Shown: positions 45,144 to 53,572, counted from the stretch's first letter. The stretch is 64,000 nucleotides of DNA from an uncultured Prevotellaceae bacterium (GCA_900313615.1 OMRP01000003.1:1-64000), one strand, 5' to 3'. A program made the numbers and translations. Notes: generated by a model not told the origin, from the letters alone.

Positions 45144-45881
45144 CTATTTTTTTTCGGCCTTCCATTCTTTCCATTCTTTCCATTCTTTGTAATTAGCAAT
45201 ATCTTCTAAAATGCTTTTGAAATTTGCAATTATAATTATAATGAATAGTGTACCACCTATAATTAAGGAAAAAGACAAATTACCGACTCCAACAACAGCT
45301 CCAATAATAAAAGAAGGTATTAAGGCTACGACAAAAGACAAAAGTATGTTAGTTATGACATTAAATAAACTTACTTTTTTAGGTTTTTCATTTATCCTAA
45401 CATTGTCACCTTTTCCAAATATCTTTTGGATTAAACCTTTTATCGTTTTCCTCTTCTTTTCTTCCTTATATAGCTTTTGAGCTTCTGTAAGGCACCTGAC
45501 GCAATAAAAATCCCATTCTGAAGCATAGGTCATGGTTGTTTTCTTATAAACATTTGATCCACCAACAAGACTTGAAGAAATCCTATGGGTGTGTTCCTCG
45601 GTTTTATATCTGTAAACCTTTTTCCCATCTCCATATAAGGTCAATCTGTGGCATAAATCACAGTATAAGGGTATTTTAGCAATCGTGTTTATACACAATT
45701 CTTTAAGTTTATAATCAGCATCTTTTTTGGCAATTTGATACTCTAACTCTTCAAGAAGACTGTATGAACTTAGTTTCTTATCATAGATTAGCCAATTAAT
45801 AAAATCTTCTGCTTCGTAATCAGAAACATCATAATGGCCATAAATATCTGTGTAATAATTTCCTGTTTTGGGATTTCTCAT
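45144..45881 (-). CDS. Orphan membrane protein with two CxxC pairs
   Basis: 245 residues. N-terminal soluble part with YCDLCHRLTL near residue 82 and FYCVRCLTE near 135, two CxxC pairs that could form a zinc ribbon. Then a basic stretch and two adjacent membrane helices (FNVITNILLSFVVALIPSFI and FSLIIGGTLFIIIIIANF), ending in KEWKEWKEWKAEKK, a threefold tandem repeat encoded by a 9-base DNA repeat (near 45161-45190). No family recognised. The neighbouring gene has the same end-plan (soluble part, then two membrane helices). Confidence 0.6.
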   Translation of the reverse strand: MRNPKTGNYYTDIYGHYDVSDYEAEDFINWLIYDKKLSSYSLLEELEYQIAKKDADYKLKELCINTIAKIPLYCDLCHRLTLYGDGKKVYRYKTEEHTHRISSSLVGGSNVYKKTTMTYASEWDFYCVRCLTEAQKLYKEEKKRKTIKGLIQKIFGKGDNVRINEKPKKVSLFNVITNILLSFVVALIPSFIIGAVVGVGNLSFSLIIGGTLFIIIIIANFKSILEDIANYKEWKEWKEWKAEKK

Positions 45882-45958
45882 AGCTTTTTTATTTTATTAG
45901 TTATAAGCTTACTATCATAAATAGTTAATATGTATAGTAATTATATAGATTATAATAC

Positions 45959-46711
45959 TCATTTAAAAGCACCAGTAAAAAAAGCACCTCCCAAGAATAT
46001 GATAACTATTAGAGTCAACACTCCTAACGTTTCAAAAAAGGATAGTTGCTCAGCCGAAGTAACAACAGCCATAATGAAGAAAAATGCTAAAATTGCTATA
46101 ATGCCAAATAAAACGGATGCTCCAATATATATACGTTTCCTTTGACTATTTTTTTTGCTATTTGGACTATCTACAATGTCAATTTTCTCAATCTCTGCCA
46201 TCCTTGAAGAAAAAGAATTCCATGATAATTGCTTAGGGTGTCCCAAAGGAATGCCATTTATGAAATGAGATTCACTATTTGATATGTTATCTATAGGAGG
46301 GAGTATATAAGAATCTTCATAATAAATATATAAATCTCTATACTGTTTTTTTATACTACCCATAGGCATATTATGTATATCTAATACCACGGAATAATAA
46401 TTTCGTCCTTCAATAACCCAATCGTAGTCTTGTGGAAGCCCTAACTCCGATAACACCTTCAATAAGGTTTTTATTGCATAGATAATGTTTTTATCTTTGG
46501 TAATCTTAAGAATCAAAATGCCCTTTTTTCCTGTTACGACATTAATTCCTTCTGCTGAATTCCAATTATAGGTGTTAAATTCTTTATCATAATCAGATTC
46601 GTTCATATTCCTCCAATGAAGCCATTGAAAGTGCTCAGAGTAATCATAGTAAGGGTAAACCCAAATTCTCGTTTTTTTATAGTGCTCAGCCCACTCTTGT
46701 AATGTTCTCAT
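45959..46711 (-). CDS. Degenerate prim-pol-like domain with two C-terminal membrane helices
   Basis: 250 residues. N-terminal ~130 residues resemble the bifunctional primase-polymerase N-terminal domain: WAEHYKKTRIWVYPYYDY, HWRNM, FNTYNWNSAEGINVVTGKKG, then YDWVIEGRNYYSVVLDIHN. In prim-pol the strand after the glycine turn ends in DxD metal ligands; here it reads LILKITKD, so those acids are missing and polymerase activity is unlikely. A Ser/Lys-rich linker leads to two membrane helices (YIGASVLFGIIAILAFFFIM and LGVLTLIVIIFLGGAFFTG). Membrane-tethered, possibly a nucleotide-binding or decoy protein. 77 bases upstream of the CxxC gene on the same strand; start ATG 46711. Confidence 0.55.
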   Translation of the reverse strand: MRTLQEWAEHYKKTRIWVYPYYDYSEHFQWLHWRNMNESDYDKEFNTYNWNSAEGINVVTGKKGILILKITKDKNIIYAIKTLLKVLSELGLPQDYDWVIEGRNYYSVVLDIHNMPMGSIKKQYRDLYIYYEDSYILPPIDNISNSESHFINGIPLGHPKQLSWNSFSSRMAEIEKIDIVDSPNSKKNSQRKRIYIGASVLFGIIAILAFFFIMAVVTSAEQLSFFETLGVLTLIVIIFLGGAFFTGAFK

Positions 46712-46758
46712 AATGATAATTATTAAAATAGTTAGTAAAACTATTCTCGGCTATTGAA

Positions 46759-46934
46759 CTAAACCACTCCATATATTCGAATAACCCCCTCTAAATCATC
46801 AAATGGCTCCAATAGACTTTTCATCGTTACCCCAAAGCGGTCGCTTTCTTCTGAACCCTATAGACGAGCGTTTCCATTTATACTCTCGTAAGGAATACAG
46901 GACCGACGCAAAGCCTTTCACCTGCGATGGTCAT
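46759..46934 (-). pseudogene. Decayed orphan gene fragment
   Basis: On the minus strand ATG 46934 begins MTIAG, then successive frames read KGFASVLYSLREYKWKRSSI and GSEESDRFGVTMKSLLEPF, continuing to a stop at 46761-46759. Two frame changes are needed (near 46918 and 46862). A box TATCTTTG lies 43 bases upstream (46984-46977). The joined text reads like a globular protein C-terminus but matches no family known to me. Confidence 0.3.
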
Positions 46935-47189
46935 TGTAATTATATAGTTTTCAATTAACGCTATGATCACCGAGGACAAAGATACGGAATTATTTTGTAT
47001 AGCAGGTGATTTCTGCAAGTTTTTTTATCCATGATGGCAAATATTCGTTCAAGACCTCGCGAAAGCGTAAATATCTCCGTGATTGGACAAAGTCAAAGTT
47101 TGAAGTGATGCTTATCATGATACTTTTCCGAAATATTGGCTACAGTTTTTTGTAGAACCTGTTAAAAACATGGGATTCGACGGATAAAT

Positions 47190-47220
47190 TTTGATATTTG
47201 ATTTTATTATTTTACATTTG
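47190..47220 (+). promoter_or_regulatory. Promoter in front of the 47238 remnant
   Basis: TTTG (47190-47193), 19-base spacer, TACATTTG (47213-47220); the first ATG follows at 47238. Confidence 0.6.
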
Positions 47221-47237
47221 CAAAAAATTATACTGCC

Positions 47238-47407
47238 ATGTTAGGAGACGAAGAAGTATATTTCTATCTTGCAGAAAGTACAAAGTGGGTGGAACAAATT
47301 AGTTTGGTAGGATGCATATTGACTGGATGAATCGTGATATGTTAAAAGGAATAGCCGCTCCTTTTGGCATAGGATTGTCTGTTTGGGGAATAAGCAATAT
47401 AGAGTAG
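47238..47407 (+). pseudogene. Frameshifted or truncated short gene
   Basis: ATG 47238 opens a 30-codon frame (MLGDEEVYFYLAESTKWVEQ onward) that stops at 47330; an overlapping frame from ATG 47312 gives 31 codons (MHIDWMNRDMLKGIAAPFGI onward) to 47407. Joined by one frame change they would make a ~55-residue protein with a hydrophobic end. With a consensus promoter upstream, it is a gene remnant or a pair of tiny overlapping genes ahead of 47438-47749. Confidence 0.35.
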
Positions 47408-47437
47408 TCACAATAATATGAATAGAAAGGGTATTAT

Positions 47438-47749
47438 ATGAATTATTATGACGAGTGGTATGAAATAGTTAATATCATTAGTGACAGATTTCAGGATCTA
47501 AAACCGCTTGCTGCAGGCCCTACCATTCTAAACTGCCCATTAAAATCTGAGATGCGCAGGCTTGAGGAAGAGCTGGTTAAGAGAGGGGTTCTCAAGAGGA
47601 TGGTTGGAGAGCTGACAGAAGACGAGCGTGCTTATGAATATGAGAAATATACCAAAGGGTCAGATGAATATTGGATATATGATTCAATCTGCGTATATTA
47701 TCGCATATGGGCAGACGAAAATGAAAGTTTGTATAGGCAGGGTCATTAG
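47438..47749 (+). CDS. Orphan small acidic protein, unknown
   Basis: 103 residues, no signal peptide or membrane segment. Helical N-terminus (YYDEWYEIVNIISDRFQDL), a Pro/Cys turn (TILNCPLKSEMRRLEEEL), and a charged Tyr-rich C-terminal half (DERAYEYEKYTKGSDEYWIY). No family recognised; the size and charge are typical of immunity proteins, which is only a suggestion. ATG preceded by GAAAGGG at 9 bases. A 105-base repeat lies 51 bases downstream. Confidence 0.6.
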   Translation: MNYYDEWYEIVNIISDRFQDLKPLAAGPTILNCPLKSEMRRLEEELVKRGVLKRMVGELTEDERAYEYEKYTKGSDEYWIYDSICVYYRIWADENESLYRQGH

Positions 47750-47800
47750 TTATGTCCGTTGAAAACGAATTATATCTGCCGACAAGTATTTTAAATGCAT

Positions 47801-47905
47801 CTTAGTAACTTACTAAGTGATTTGCATCATGCAGAATTGATTATTATATTTACAGTGGATATGCACTTCTTCTGTGAAGAAGAAGACATGGCCTTGTAAG
47901 TAATT
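47801..47905 (+). repeat. 105-base direct repeat, copy 2
   Basis: Aligns without gaps to copy 1 (44982-45086) with about 12 differences. The 17-base palindrome is identical; the -7 box has decayed to TATATTTA; the hairpin's outer stem is weakened (CATGGCC against GGATATG). An ATG in the hairpin (47861) opens a 12-codon frame MHFFCEEEDMAL; in copy 1 the same ATG reaches a stop after MHFF. A terminator follows at 47963, so a short RNA of ~130 bases is possible. Confidence 0.8.
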
Positions 47906-47962
47906 TCGTAATACATTTATTTTGTTTTAGGATTAAGTTTTCAAAAGGTTTACAATTTGTGG

Positions 47963-47993
47963 GCATGCTTGGTTTCCTAAGCATGCTTTTTTT
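47963..47993 (+). terminator. Intrinsic terminator right of the island
   Basis: GCATGCTT/AAGCATGC stem, loop GGTTTCCT, then seven T. It would end transcripts from 47438-47749 or from repeat copy 2. The 299 bases from 47750 to 48048 hold only repeat copy 2 and the two terminators. Confidence 0.8.
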
Positions 47994-48000
47994 GGCGTAC

Positions 48001-48026
48001 AAAAAAAGAGACTGTCACCAGTCTCT
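48001..48026 (-). terminator. Intrinsic terminator of tRNA-Ser
   Basis: On the minus strand AGAGACTG/CAGTCTCT with a four-base loop, followed by seven T, 22 bases past the tRNA 3' end. Confidence 0.8.
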
Positions 48027-48048
48027 CTGTAGTTCTTGATTCTTCAAG

Positions 48049-48136
48049 CGGAAGGTGAGGGATTCAAACCCCCGATACCCGAAAGGGGTATACCGGATTT
48101 CGAGTCCAGCGCGATCGATCACTCTGCCAACCTTCC
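48049..48136 (-). tRNA. tRNA-Ser (anticodon CGA)
   Basis: Class II cloverleaf of 88 bases: acceptor GGAAGGT/ACCTTCC with discriminator G, anticodon stem CTGGA/TCCGG around loop CTCGAAA (anticodon CGA, reads UCG), long variable arm ATACCC/GGGTAT, T-arm GGGGG-TTCAAAC-CCCTC. CCA is not encoded. An upstream TACTTTTG box fits a promoter. Confidence 0.93.
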
Positions 48137-48149
48137 TTTAATTGCGGTG

Positions 48150-48157
48150 CAAAAGTA
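48150..48157 (-). promoter_or_regulatory. -7 element of the tRNA-Ser gene
   Basis: TACTTTTG on the minus strand, 13 bases before the mature 5' end. A second box TACCTTTG lies at 48200-48193. No clear -33. Confidence 0.5.
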
Positions 48158-48272
48158 ATCATTAATTTCTAAATTATGGAATGAATTGTAAACAAAGGTA
48201 GGTATTTAACCTATGTTAACAGATTGCGTGGCGCTTGTTATAGATGAGAAGGCTATAATGCAGAGGAACTGT

Positions 48273-50045
48273 TCAACCGTCAAGTTCACTTAATTCCAAC
48301 CACCGGAAACTCTTTTCATCGAGAAGTTCCACCACTTCGGGAAGGCGCTTGCTCTTTTCTGTGATATCTGCGACACTGAGCGTTCCGCTGCTAAGAGCAT
48401 CTTCCAACTCTTTTCGTTCCTTCTCCAATGCCTCGATATCCTTCTCAAGAGCCTCAAACTCGCGCTTCTCTTTGTATGTCATCTTTCGGCGCGTCTCGTT
48501 GCGGTACGATTTCTTTTCGACAGCTTCTTTCTTCTCCTGCTGTGTTTCTGGCTTTTCCTGAAGGGCATTCCAATCCCGATATTGTGTGTAGTTGCCGGGG
48601 AAATCCATAATATCGCCGCCACCGTGAAAGACAAGCAGATGGTCTACCACCTTGTCCATGAAAAAACGGTCGTGACTCACCACAATGACACATCCCGGAA
48701 AATCGATGAGAAACTCTTCCAGAATCTCCAACGTTTGGATGTCGAGGTCATTGGTGGGCTCATCGAGCACGAGAAAATTGGGGTTGCGCATCAATACGGT
48801 GCACAGATATAGTTTTCGCTTCTCGCCGCCACTGAGTTTATATACATAGTTGTATTGCTCTTCGGGCGTGAAAAGGAAATGCTGCAATAACTGCGAGGCT
48901 GTCAGATGGACACCACCGCCCATGTCGACATATTCGGCGATATCGGTTACCACATCAATCACCTTCTGCTGCTCGTCAAAATGTAGGCCTTCCTGTGAGA
49001 AATAACCGAAACGAACGGTGTCGCCAATGTCGAAACGGCCACTATCTGGCTTTACCTCTCCCAACAACAACTTGATGAACGTGGATTTGCCAGTGCCGTT
49101 GTTTCCCACGATGCCCATTTTCTCAAAACGGGAGAAATTATAGTAAAAATCTTTTAGAATGACGGCGTCGTCAGACCAAGCCTTTGACACATATTGACTC
49201 TCAAAAATCTTACTACCTATATATACATTGCGCGATTTTAATCGAACCTGCCGTTCCTCCAAACGTCGTTTGGCCTGATTCTCCAATTCATAGAAGGCTT
49301 CCTGACGATAGCGTGACTTGTGGCCTCTGGCTTGTGGCATGCGGCGCATCCATTCCAGCTCACGGCGATAAAGGTTGTTGGCGCGTGCTATCTCGGCACG
49401 TGTGGCATCGATGCGTTGTTGGCGTTTCTCAAGGTAATAACTGAAGTTGCCGCGATAAACATACAGTTGACGGTCGTCAAGTTCAAAAATCACATTGCAG
49501 ACCTTGTCGAGGAAATAACGGTCATGAGTTACCATCAATAGGGTGCGGTGGCCTCGTGACAGATAGCCTTCCAACCATTCTATCATCTCAAGGTCAAGAT
49601 GGTTGGTGGGCTCGTCAAGAATTAACAGGTCGGGCTCGGTAATCAAGACATTGGCTAGGGCCACACGTTTTTGCTGACCACCACTCAGCTCTCCCATCTT
49701 GCGGTCCAGATTGTTGATGTGCAGTTGGGTGAGCACCTGTTTGGCTCGGAGTATCTTCTCTTCTTCGCCTTGATGGTTGAAACAGGCTTCGAGAACACTT
49801 TCTGTTGGGCTGAAACGGGGACTCTGTTCCAGATAGCCGATGCGTAGGTCACGGCGCATCACGATATCACCACTGTCATAACCTTCATGACCAGTCAGAA
49901 TGGATAACAGTGTCGACTTGCCTGTGCCATTCTTGGCTATCAAGCCGATGCGCTGTCCCATGCCAATGGAAAATGACAGGTCGTTGAACAACTGACGTGC
50001 TCCGAACGACTTTGACAGGTGCTGAACGTCTAACAGGGGTATCAT
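48273..50045 (-). CDS. ABC-F ATPase, Uup/EttA type
   Basis: 590 residues with two nucleotide-binding domains and no membrane part. First domain: Walker A AKNGTGKS, signature [12 protein letters not shown], Walker [13 protein letters not shown]. Second: [31 protein letters not shown]. The linker region holds a charged helical arm, and a Lys/Glu-rich coiled coil ends the protein ([20 protein letters not shown]). ABC-F proteins act on ribosomes; Uup-like ones have the C-terminal coiled coil. It overlaps engB by four bases, both linked to ribosomes. Confidence 0.9.
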   Translation of the reverse strand: MIPLLDVQHLSKSFGARQLFNDLSFSIGMGQRIGLIAKNGTGKSTLLSILTGHEGYDSGDIVMRRDLRIGYLEQSPRFSPTESVLEACFNHQGEEEKILRAKQVLTQLHINNLDRKMGELSGGQQKRVALANVLITEPDLLILDEPTNHLDLEMIEWLEGYLSRGHRTLLMVTHDRYFLDKVCNVIFELDDRQLYVYRGNFSYYLEKRQQRIDATRAEIARANNLYRRELEWMRRMPQARGHKSRYRQEAFYELENQAKRRLEERQVRLKSRNVYIGSKIFESQYVSKAWSDDAVILKDFYYNFSRFEKMGIVGNNGTGKSTFIKLLLGEVKPDSGRFDIGDTVRFGYFSQEGLHFDEQQKVIDVVTDIAEYVDMGGGVHLTASQLLQHFLFTPEEQYNYVYKLSGGEKRKLYLCTVLMRNPNFLVLDEPTNDLDIQTLEILEEFLIDFPGCVIVVSHDRFFMDKVVDHLLVFHGGGDIMDFPGNYTQYRDWNALQEKPETQQEKKEAVEKKSYRNETRRKMTYKEKREFEALEKDIEALEKERKELEDALSSGTLSVADITEKSKRLPEVVELLDEKSFRWLELSELDG

Positions 50046-50644
50046 CCTGCCAATTCTTTGTTTATCTGGTCGATATAATCTAGTAACTCGTCGCGTCCGG
50101 TCTTTTTCTCACTGCTGGTGATGAAATAGGGGGGTAACTCTTCCCACGCATCGCGCAACGATTCCATCCAAGCCAGCGCATTTGCTTTCGCTTTCATGGG
50201 ACCTAACTTGTCGGCTTTGGTGAATACGATGGAGAAGGGTATGCTACTGGTGCCCAACCAGTCAATGAATTCACGGTCTATCTTCTGAGGTGTCAAACGA
50301 ATGTCAATCAGCACGAACACGTTGACAAGTTGATGACGCTGGAGGATATATCCGGTAATCATCTGGTCTATTTGTTTTTGCACGTTCTTAGAACGCTTGG
50401 CAAAACCATAACCGGGAAGATCGACCAGATACCATTCGTTGTTGATGATAAAATGGTTGATGAGCAGTGTCTTTCCTGGTGTTGAAGACGTCTTGGCCAA
50501 ACGTTTGTTGTTACACAGCATATTGATGAGGCTCGACTTGCCCACGTTCGACCTTCCGATAAATGCATATTCGGGCTTCGTGTCATTGGGACATTTGTCC
50601 ACGGTGGGACTGCTTAGCGTGAATTCTGCTTTCTTGATTTCCAT
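50042..50644 (-). CDS. engB: Ribosome biogenesis GTPase EngB/YsxC
   Basis: 200 residues from ATG 50644 (MEIKKAEF); an in-frame TTG at 50668 overlaps the promoter and was rejected. GTPase motifs: G1 GRSNVGKS, G3 [12 protein letters not shown]4 TKADKLG. It helps assemble the large ribosomal subunit. First gene of an operon with the ABC-F gene, from a consensus promoter. Confidence 0.95.
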   Translation of the reverse strand: MEIKKAEFTLSSPTVDKCPNDTKPEYAFIGRSNVGKSSLINMLCNNKRLAKTSSTPGKTLLINHFIINNEWYLVDLPGYGFAKRSKNVQKQIDQMITGYILQRHQLVNVFVLIDIRLTPQKIDREFIDWLGTSSIPFSIVFTKADKLGPMKAKANALAWMESLRDAWEELPPYFITSSEKKTGRDELLDYIDQINKELAG

Positions 50645-50665
50645 GTTCTTTTTTAATTGCTCAGG

Positions 50666-50697
50666 CAAAAGTAATTATTTTTCGGGAGATACACAAA
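50666..50697 (-). promoter_or_regulatory. engB: Promoter of the engB operon
   Basis: On the minus strand TTTG (50697-50694), 20-base spacer, TACTTTTG (50673-50666), 22 bases before the ATG. Confidence 0.75.
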
Positions 50698-50882
50698 TCT
50701 TGCATCATCAATATTGTTTTGCGACAGAATATGCGACCATTTCACAGTTTTGTCGCATTAATGAAGTCGTGTCACTACAAACAAGTCTGATTTTCGCTGA
50801 AATAGTTGGTGCGTACATCTTATCGAAATAATTTTGCAAGTGAAAAAACAAAAACAATAAAAAGTATCAACAATAAAAACTC

Positions 50883-51321
50883 ATGATTATGAAAAAGTAT
50901 ATGAACATGGCTTGGGAACTTATCGGATTGATGAACCGTTCTGTTGCTTGTAAAGCGAACCCTAATATGATGTTCGCTGAAGAACTACCCATGTCTATCA
51001 AACTCTTCGTCATGAAGAATTTCCCCAATCTGGCAATTGCGTATGTGGAAAAAAGAAAAAAGTCCACAAGGGGATGGATATGAGGTCAATCTGAATAACG
51101 GTACAGAACTGTGCTTCAATGTGAATGGCAACTGGTATATGATCGACTGTAAGTCGAATGCTTTACCTGATTCGCTAGTTCCTATGAAAGCGTTGGATGT
51201 CATTGACCGGCGATTTACTAATGCACAGTTCGTGAAAATCGTCAAAACGAATCAAGGCTGCGATATTGTTCTGTCGAACGGAGTGATAATGAAGTTTGAC
51301 ACAAAGGGCGAAGTGGCTTAA
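50883..51321 (+). pseudogene. PepSY-like protein, frameshifted in an A-rich tract
   Basis: Two overlapping frames make one protein. The first (ATG 50883) gives FAEELPMSIKLFVMKNFPNL and AIAYVEK, then stops at 51083. The second (open to 51321) gives GDGYEVNLNNGTELCFNVNG, DCKSNALPDSLVPMKALDVI, FVKIVKTNQGCDIVLSNGVI. Both match the PepSY-like (putative beta-lactamase-inhibitor-like) repeat proteins of Bacteroidales. They join if one A is removed from AAAAAAGAAAAAAG near 51044-51058. The signal peptide is also poor, so decay is likely; slippage is the alternative. 214 non-coding bases lie before it. Confidence 0.75.
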
Positions 51322-51361
51322 ACATACTTTCTCTTTATCATTCAATCTATGAGAACACTGG

Positions 51362-51392
51362 AAGACCGGTTCCCTTGGTGGGAATCGGTCTT
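51362..51392 (+). terminator. Terminator after the PepSY-like gene
   Basis: AAGACCGGTTCCC pairs with GGGAATCGGTCTT (one mismatch) around TTGGT; short T-run. Confidence 0.55.
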
Positions 51393-51440
51393 ATTCGTTA
51401 TATGGTTTTTATCTCTCATTTCCACAAATTTCTTGCTTTT

Positions 51441-51472
51441 TTTGGCTGAATGGCAATAAATCACTAATTTTG
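51441..51472 (+). promoter_or_regulatory. Promoter of the DUF445 gene
   Basis: TTTG (51441-51444), 20-base spacer, TAATTTTG (51465-51472), 25 bases before the ATG at 51497. Confidence 0.75.
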
Positions 51473-51496
51473 AAGCCAACAAAAGAAAAAGAGACA

Positions 51497-52483
51497 ATGG
51501 CTGACTTCTCTATCTATTATGTCACTGCTCCGCTCATCGGAGGTGTAATTGGTTATATCACCAATTTCATTGCCATAAAAATGCTTTTCCGACCGCATAC
51601 GCCAAAATATGTGTTCGGAATGAAGGTGCCATTCACTCCTGGTATCATTCCCAAGGAGAAAGGACGCATCGCCGAAGCTATAGGAGGGGCCATTAGTCAA
51701 AACCTGATGAACCAGGATGTGCTATCGAGATATCTGCTCTCCGATGATATGAAGGCAAAGGTGAAACACTCTGTCATGGACTTTATGGAAACGCAGAAGA
51801 AAAACAAAGAAAGTGTTGCGGATTTCCTTAAGCACTATATGACGGAGAAAGAGTTGCAGGCTATCGTGGCAAGTGTCAATAACGACTTGACCGTACAGGT
51901 GCACACAAAATTGGCAGATTCAGAAGTGAGTCAAAATGTGGCGCATATCGTTGTGAGTAATGTCGTGGAGAAAATGAAAAAGATGAACCCTACCGAGGTG
52001 TTGGGTGGGTTGTTCCTGGGGTTGGGAGGTCTGAAAGCCTTGGCAGCGAGGTTTGCCGGTGCAAGCCTTTGGAACAAATTCTTTACCATGCTCCAAACAC
52101 CAGTTGAGAAGATGCTCACTGGAAATATCAACAAAATGTTACAAAACAATGGCGAAGAAATCGTGTCAAAGATGCTTGGCAACGAGGTGGAGGCATTTAT
52201 AAATACGCCAGTTTGCAAATTGCTAGAAGGCAAAGATGAACAGATAACACAGTTGGTGAAAACGGCCGAAGGCATCTATTGCTCGGTCATATCCGACCAC
52301 TTGCTGCGCATCCTTGAGTCCATCGACATCTCCAAAATCGTCAGGGAACGTATCAATGAGATGAGCATGGATGAAACGGAGAAAATCATCTTTGAGGTCA
52401 TGGACAAGGAACTCAAGGCTATCGTATGGCTAGGAGCGCTACTTGGTACCATCATGGGATGTGTCAATATCTTCTTTAGATAA
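51497..52483 (+). CDS. DUF445 membrane protein
   Basis: 328 residues from ATG 51497; the TTG at 51470 lies in the promoter. An N-terminal membrane segment (APLIGGVIGYITNFIAIKML) leads into the conserved RPHTPKYVFG and FTPGIIPKEKGRIAEAIG, then a long amphipathic helical region and a C-terminal membrane helix (WLGALLGTIMGCVNIFF). This is the standard DUF445 plan with the duplicated membrane edge motif GxxxG-x-N. Function unknown; probably inner-membrane. Confidence 0.85.
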   Translation: MADFSIYYVTAPLIGGVIGYITNFIAIKMLFRPHTPKYVFGMKVPFTPGIIPKEKGRIAEAIGGAISQNLMNQDVLSRYLLSDDMKAKVKHSVMDFMETQKKNKESVADFLKHYMTEKELQAIVASVNNDLTVQVHTKLADSEVSQNVAHIVVSNVVEKMKKMNPTEVLGGLFLGLGGLKALAARFAGASLWNKFFTMLQTPVEKMLTGNINKMLQNNGEEIVSKMLGNEVEAFINTPVCKLLEGKDEQITQLVKTAEGIYCSVISDHLLRILESIDISKIVRERINEMSMDETEKIIFEVMDKELKAIVWLGALLGTIMGCVNIFFR

Positions 52484-52547
52484 TAGGATAAAAAGAGTGC
52501 GACTAGTATATTTAGTTTTTTTTAATTATATAATCTTCTAATCTTCA

Positions 52548-53531
52548 ATGAAGTATATCAAATGGGGCTTCATCGGCTGCGGCGAGGTGACAGAGATAAA
52601 AAGCGGACCGGCTTTCAACGAAGTGGAGGGTTCTTCCGTGGTGGCTGTCATGAGCCGAAACAAAAACAGGGCGGAAGACTATGCCCGGCGACATGGCATA
52701 CCGCGATTTTACACCGATCCGCAGGAACTGATTAATGACCCTGATATCAATGCTATTTATATTGCTACGCCGCCTTCCAGCCATGCCACCTATGCCATTA
52801 TGGCCATGATGGCGGGTAAACCTGTCTATGTAGAGAAACCCCTTGCGGCTAATTACGACGATTGTGTGCGTATCAACCATGTGAGTGAGAAGACGGGTAT
52901 TCCGTGCTTTGTGGCATACTACCGGCGTTACTTGCCTTATTTTAAAAAGGTGAAAGAGATAGTCGATAGTGGCGTCATTGGCAAAATCATCAATGTGCAG
53001 GTGCGATTTGCCTGTCCACCTCGTGACATAGACTATGCCACAGGCAGCGAAAGGCCATGGAGGCTACAACCAGAAATAGCAGGCGGTGGCTATTTCTACG
53101 ACCTGGCTCCACACCAACTCGACCTCCTTCAGGAGATGTTCGGTGTCATTACTGATGCCTATGGCATGTTCGCCAATAGGGGAGGGCTCTATGACGCGGA
53201 GGACTCGGTGAGCGCATGCTTCCGATTCGAAAATGGGGTACCGGGCAGTGGCTCATGGTGTTTCGTGGGGCATCAGTCGGCGAAGGAAGACCGCATAGAG
53301 GTAATCGGCGACAAGGGTATGCTGGGGTTCTCCGTTTATCAATACGATCCCATCTTGCTCGTTACCTCAGAAGGATCGACGAGCATCACCGTACCTAATC
53401 CGCCATATGTGCAGCTGCCCATTATCCGCGCTGTCATCGAGCATCTTCAAGGGCTTGATATATGCCAATGTACAAGCGTGTCGGCTACCCCCGTCAACTG
53501 GGTTCTTGACCGCATACTTGGTAAATTTTAA
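52548..53531 (+). CDS. Gfo/Idh/MocA-family oxidoreductase
   Basis: 327 residues. N-terminal Rossmann fold (WGFIGCGEVTEIKSGPAF), IYIATPPSSHATYA, EKPLAANYDDC with the conserved EKP Lys, then the C-terminal sheet with YYRRYLPYFKKVKEIVDSG and GGGYFYDLAPHQLDLL, where the His is the likely acid-base residue. Members oxidise sugars or inositol with NAD(P); the substrate is not evident. Stands 64 bases after DUF445 and 41 before DUF1460. Confidence 0.88.
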   Translation: MKYIKWGFIGCGEVTEIKSGPAFNEVEGSSVVAVMSRNKNRAEDYARRHGIPRFYTDPQELINDPDINAIYIATPPSSHATYAIMAMMAGKPVYVEKPLAANYDDCVRINHVSEKTGIPCFVAYYRRYLPYFKKVKEIVDSGVIGKIINVQVRFACPPRDIDYATGSERPWRLQPEIAGGGYFYDLAPHQLDLLQEMFGVITDAYGMFANRGGLYDAEDSVSACFRFENGVPGSGSWCFVGHQSAKEDRIEVIGDKGMLGFSVYQYDPILLVTSEGSTSITVPNPPYVQLPIIRAVIEHLQGLDICQCTSVSATPVNWVLDRILGKF

Positions 53532-53572
53532 TCATTCCTTTTAGCAAATTTCCCTTAAACTTCCCTTTAACA

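Larger units (their letters stand above)
46712..47437. other. Gene-poor stretch with decayed fragments
   Basis: 726 bases without an intact gene. It holds two probable gene remnants (46759-46934 minus, 47238-47407 plus), each with a promoter-like box. A 50-codon open frame at 46803-46958 (+) opposite the first remnant was not called, as it has no ribosome-binding site. Nothing else was recognised. Confidence 0.5.

Noticed and set aside
44982-47905. Composite transposon bounded by the 105-base repeats
   Set aside because: No transposase gene inside, and the repeats are direct copies tied to gene 3' ends rather than terminal insertion sequences.
48049-48136. tRNA-Ser 3' end as an attachment site for the island
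   Set aside because: No second copy of the tRNA end was found near 44433-44500, so no att pair can be shown.
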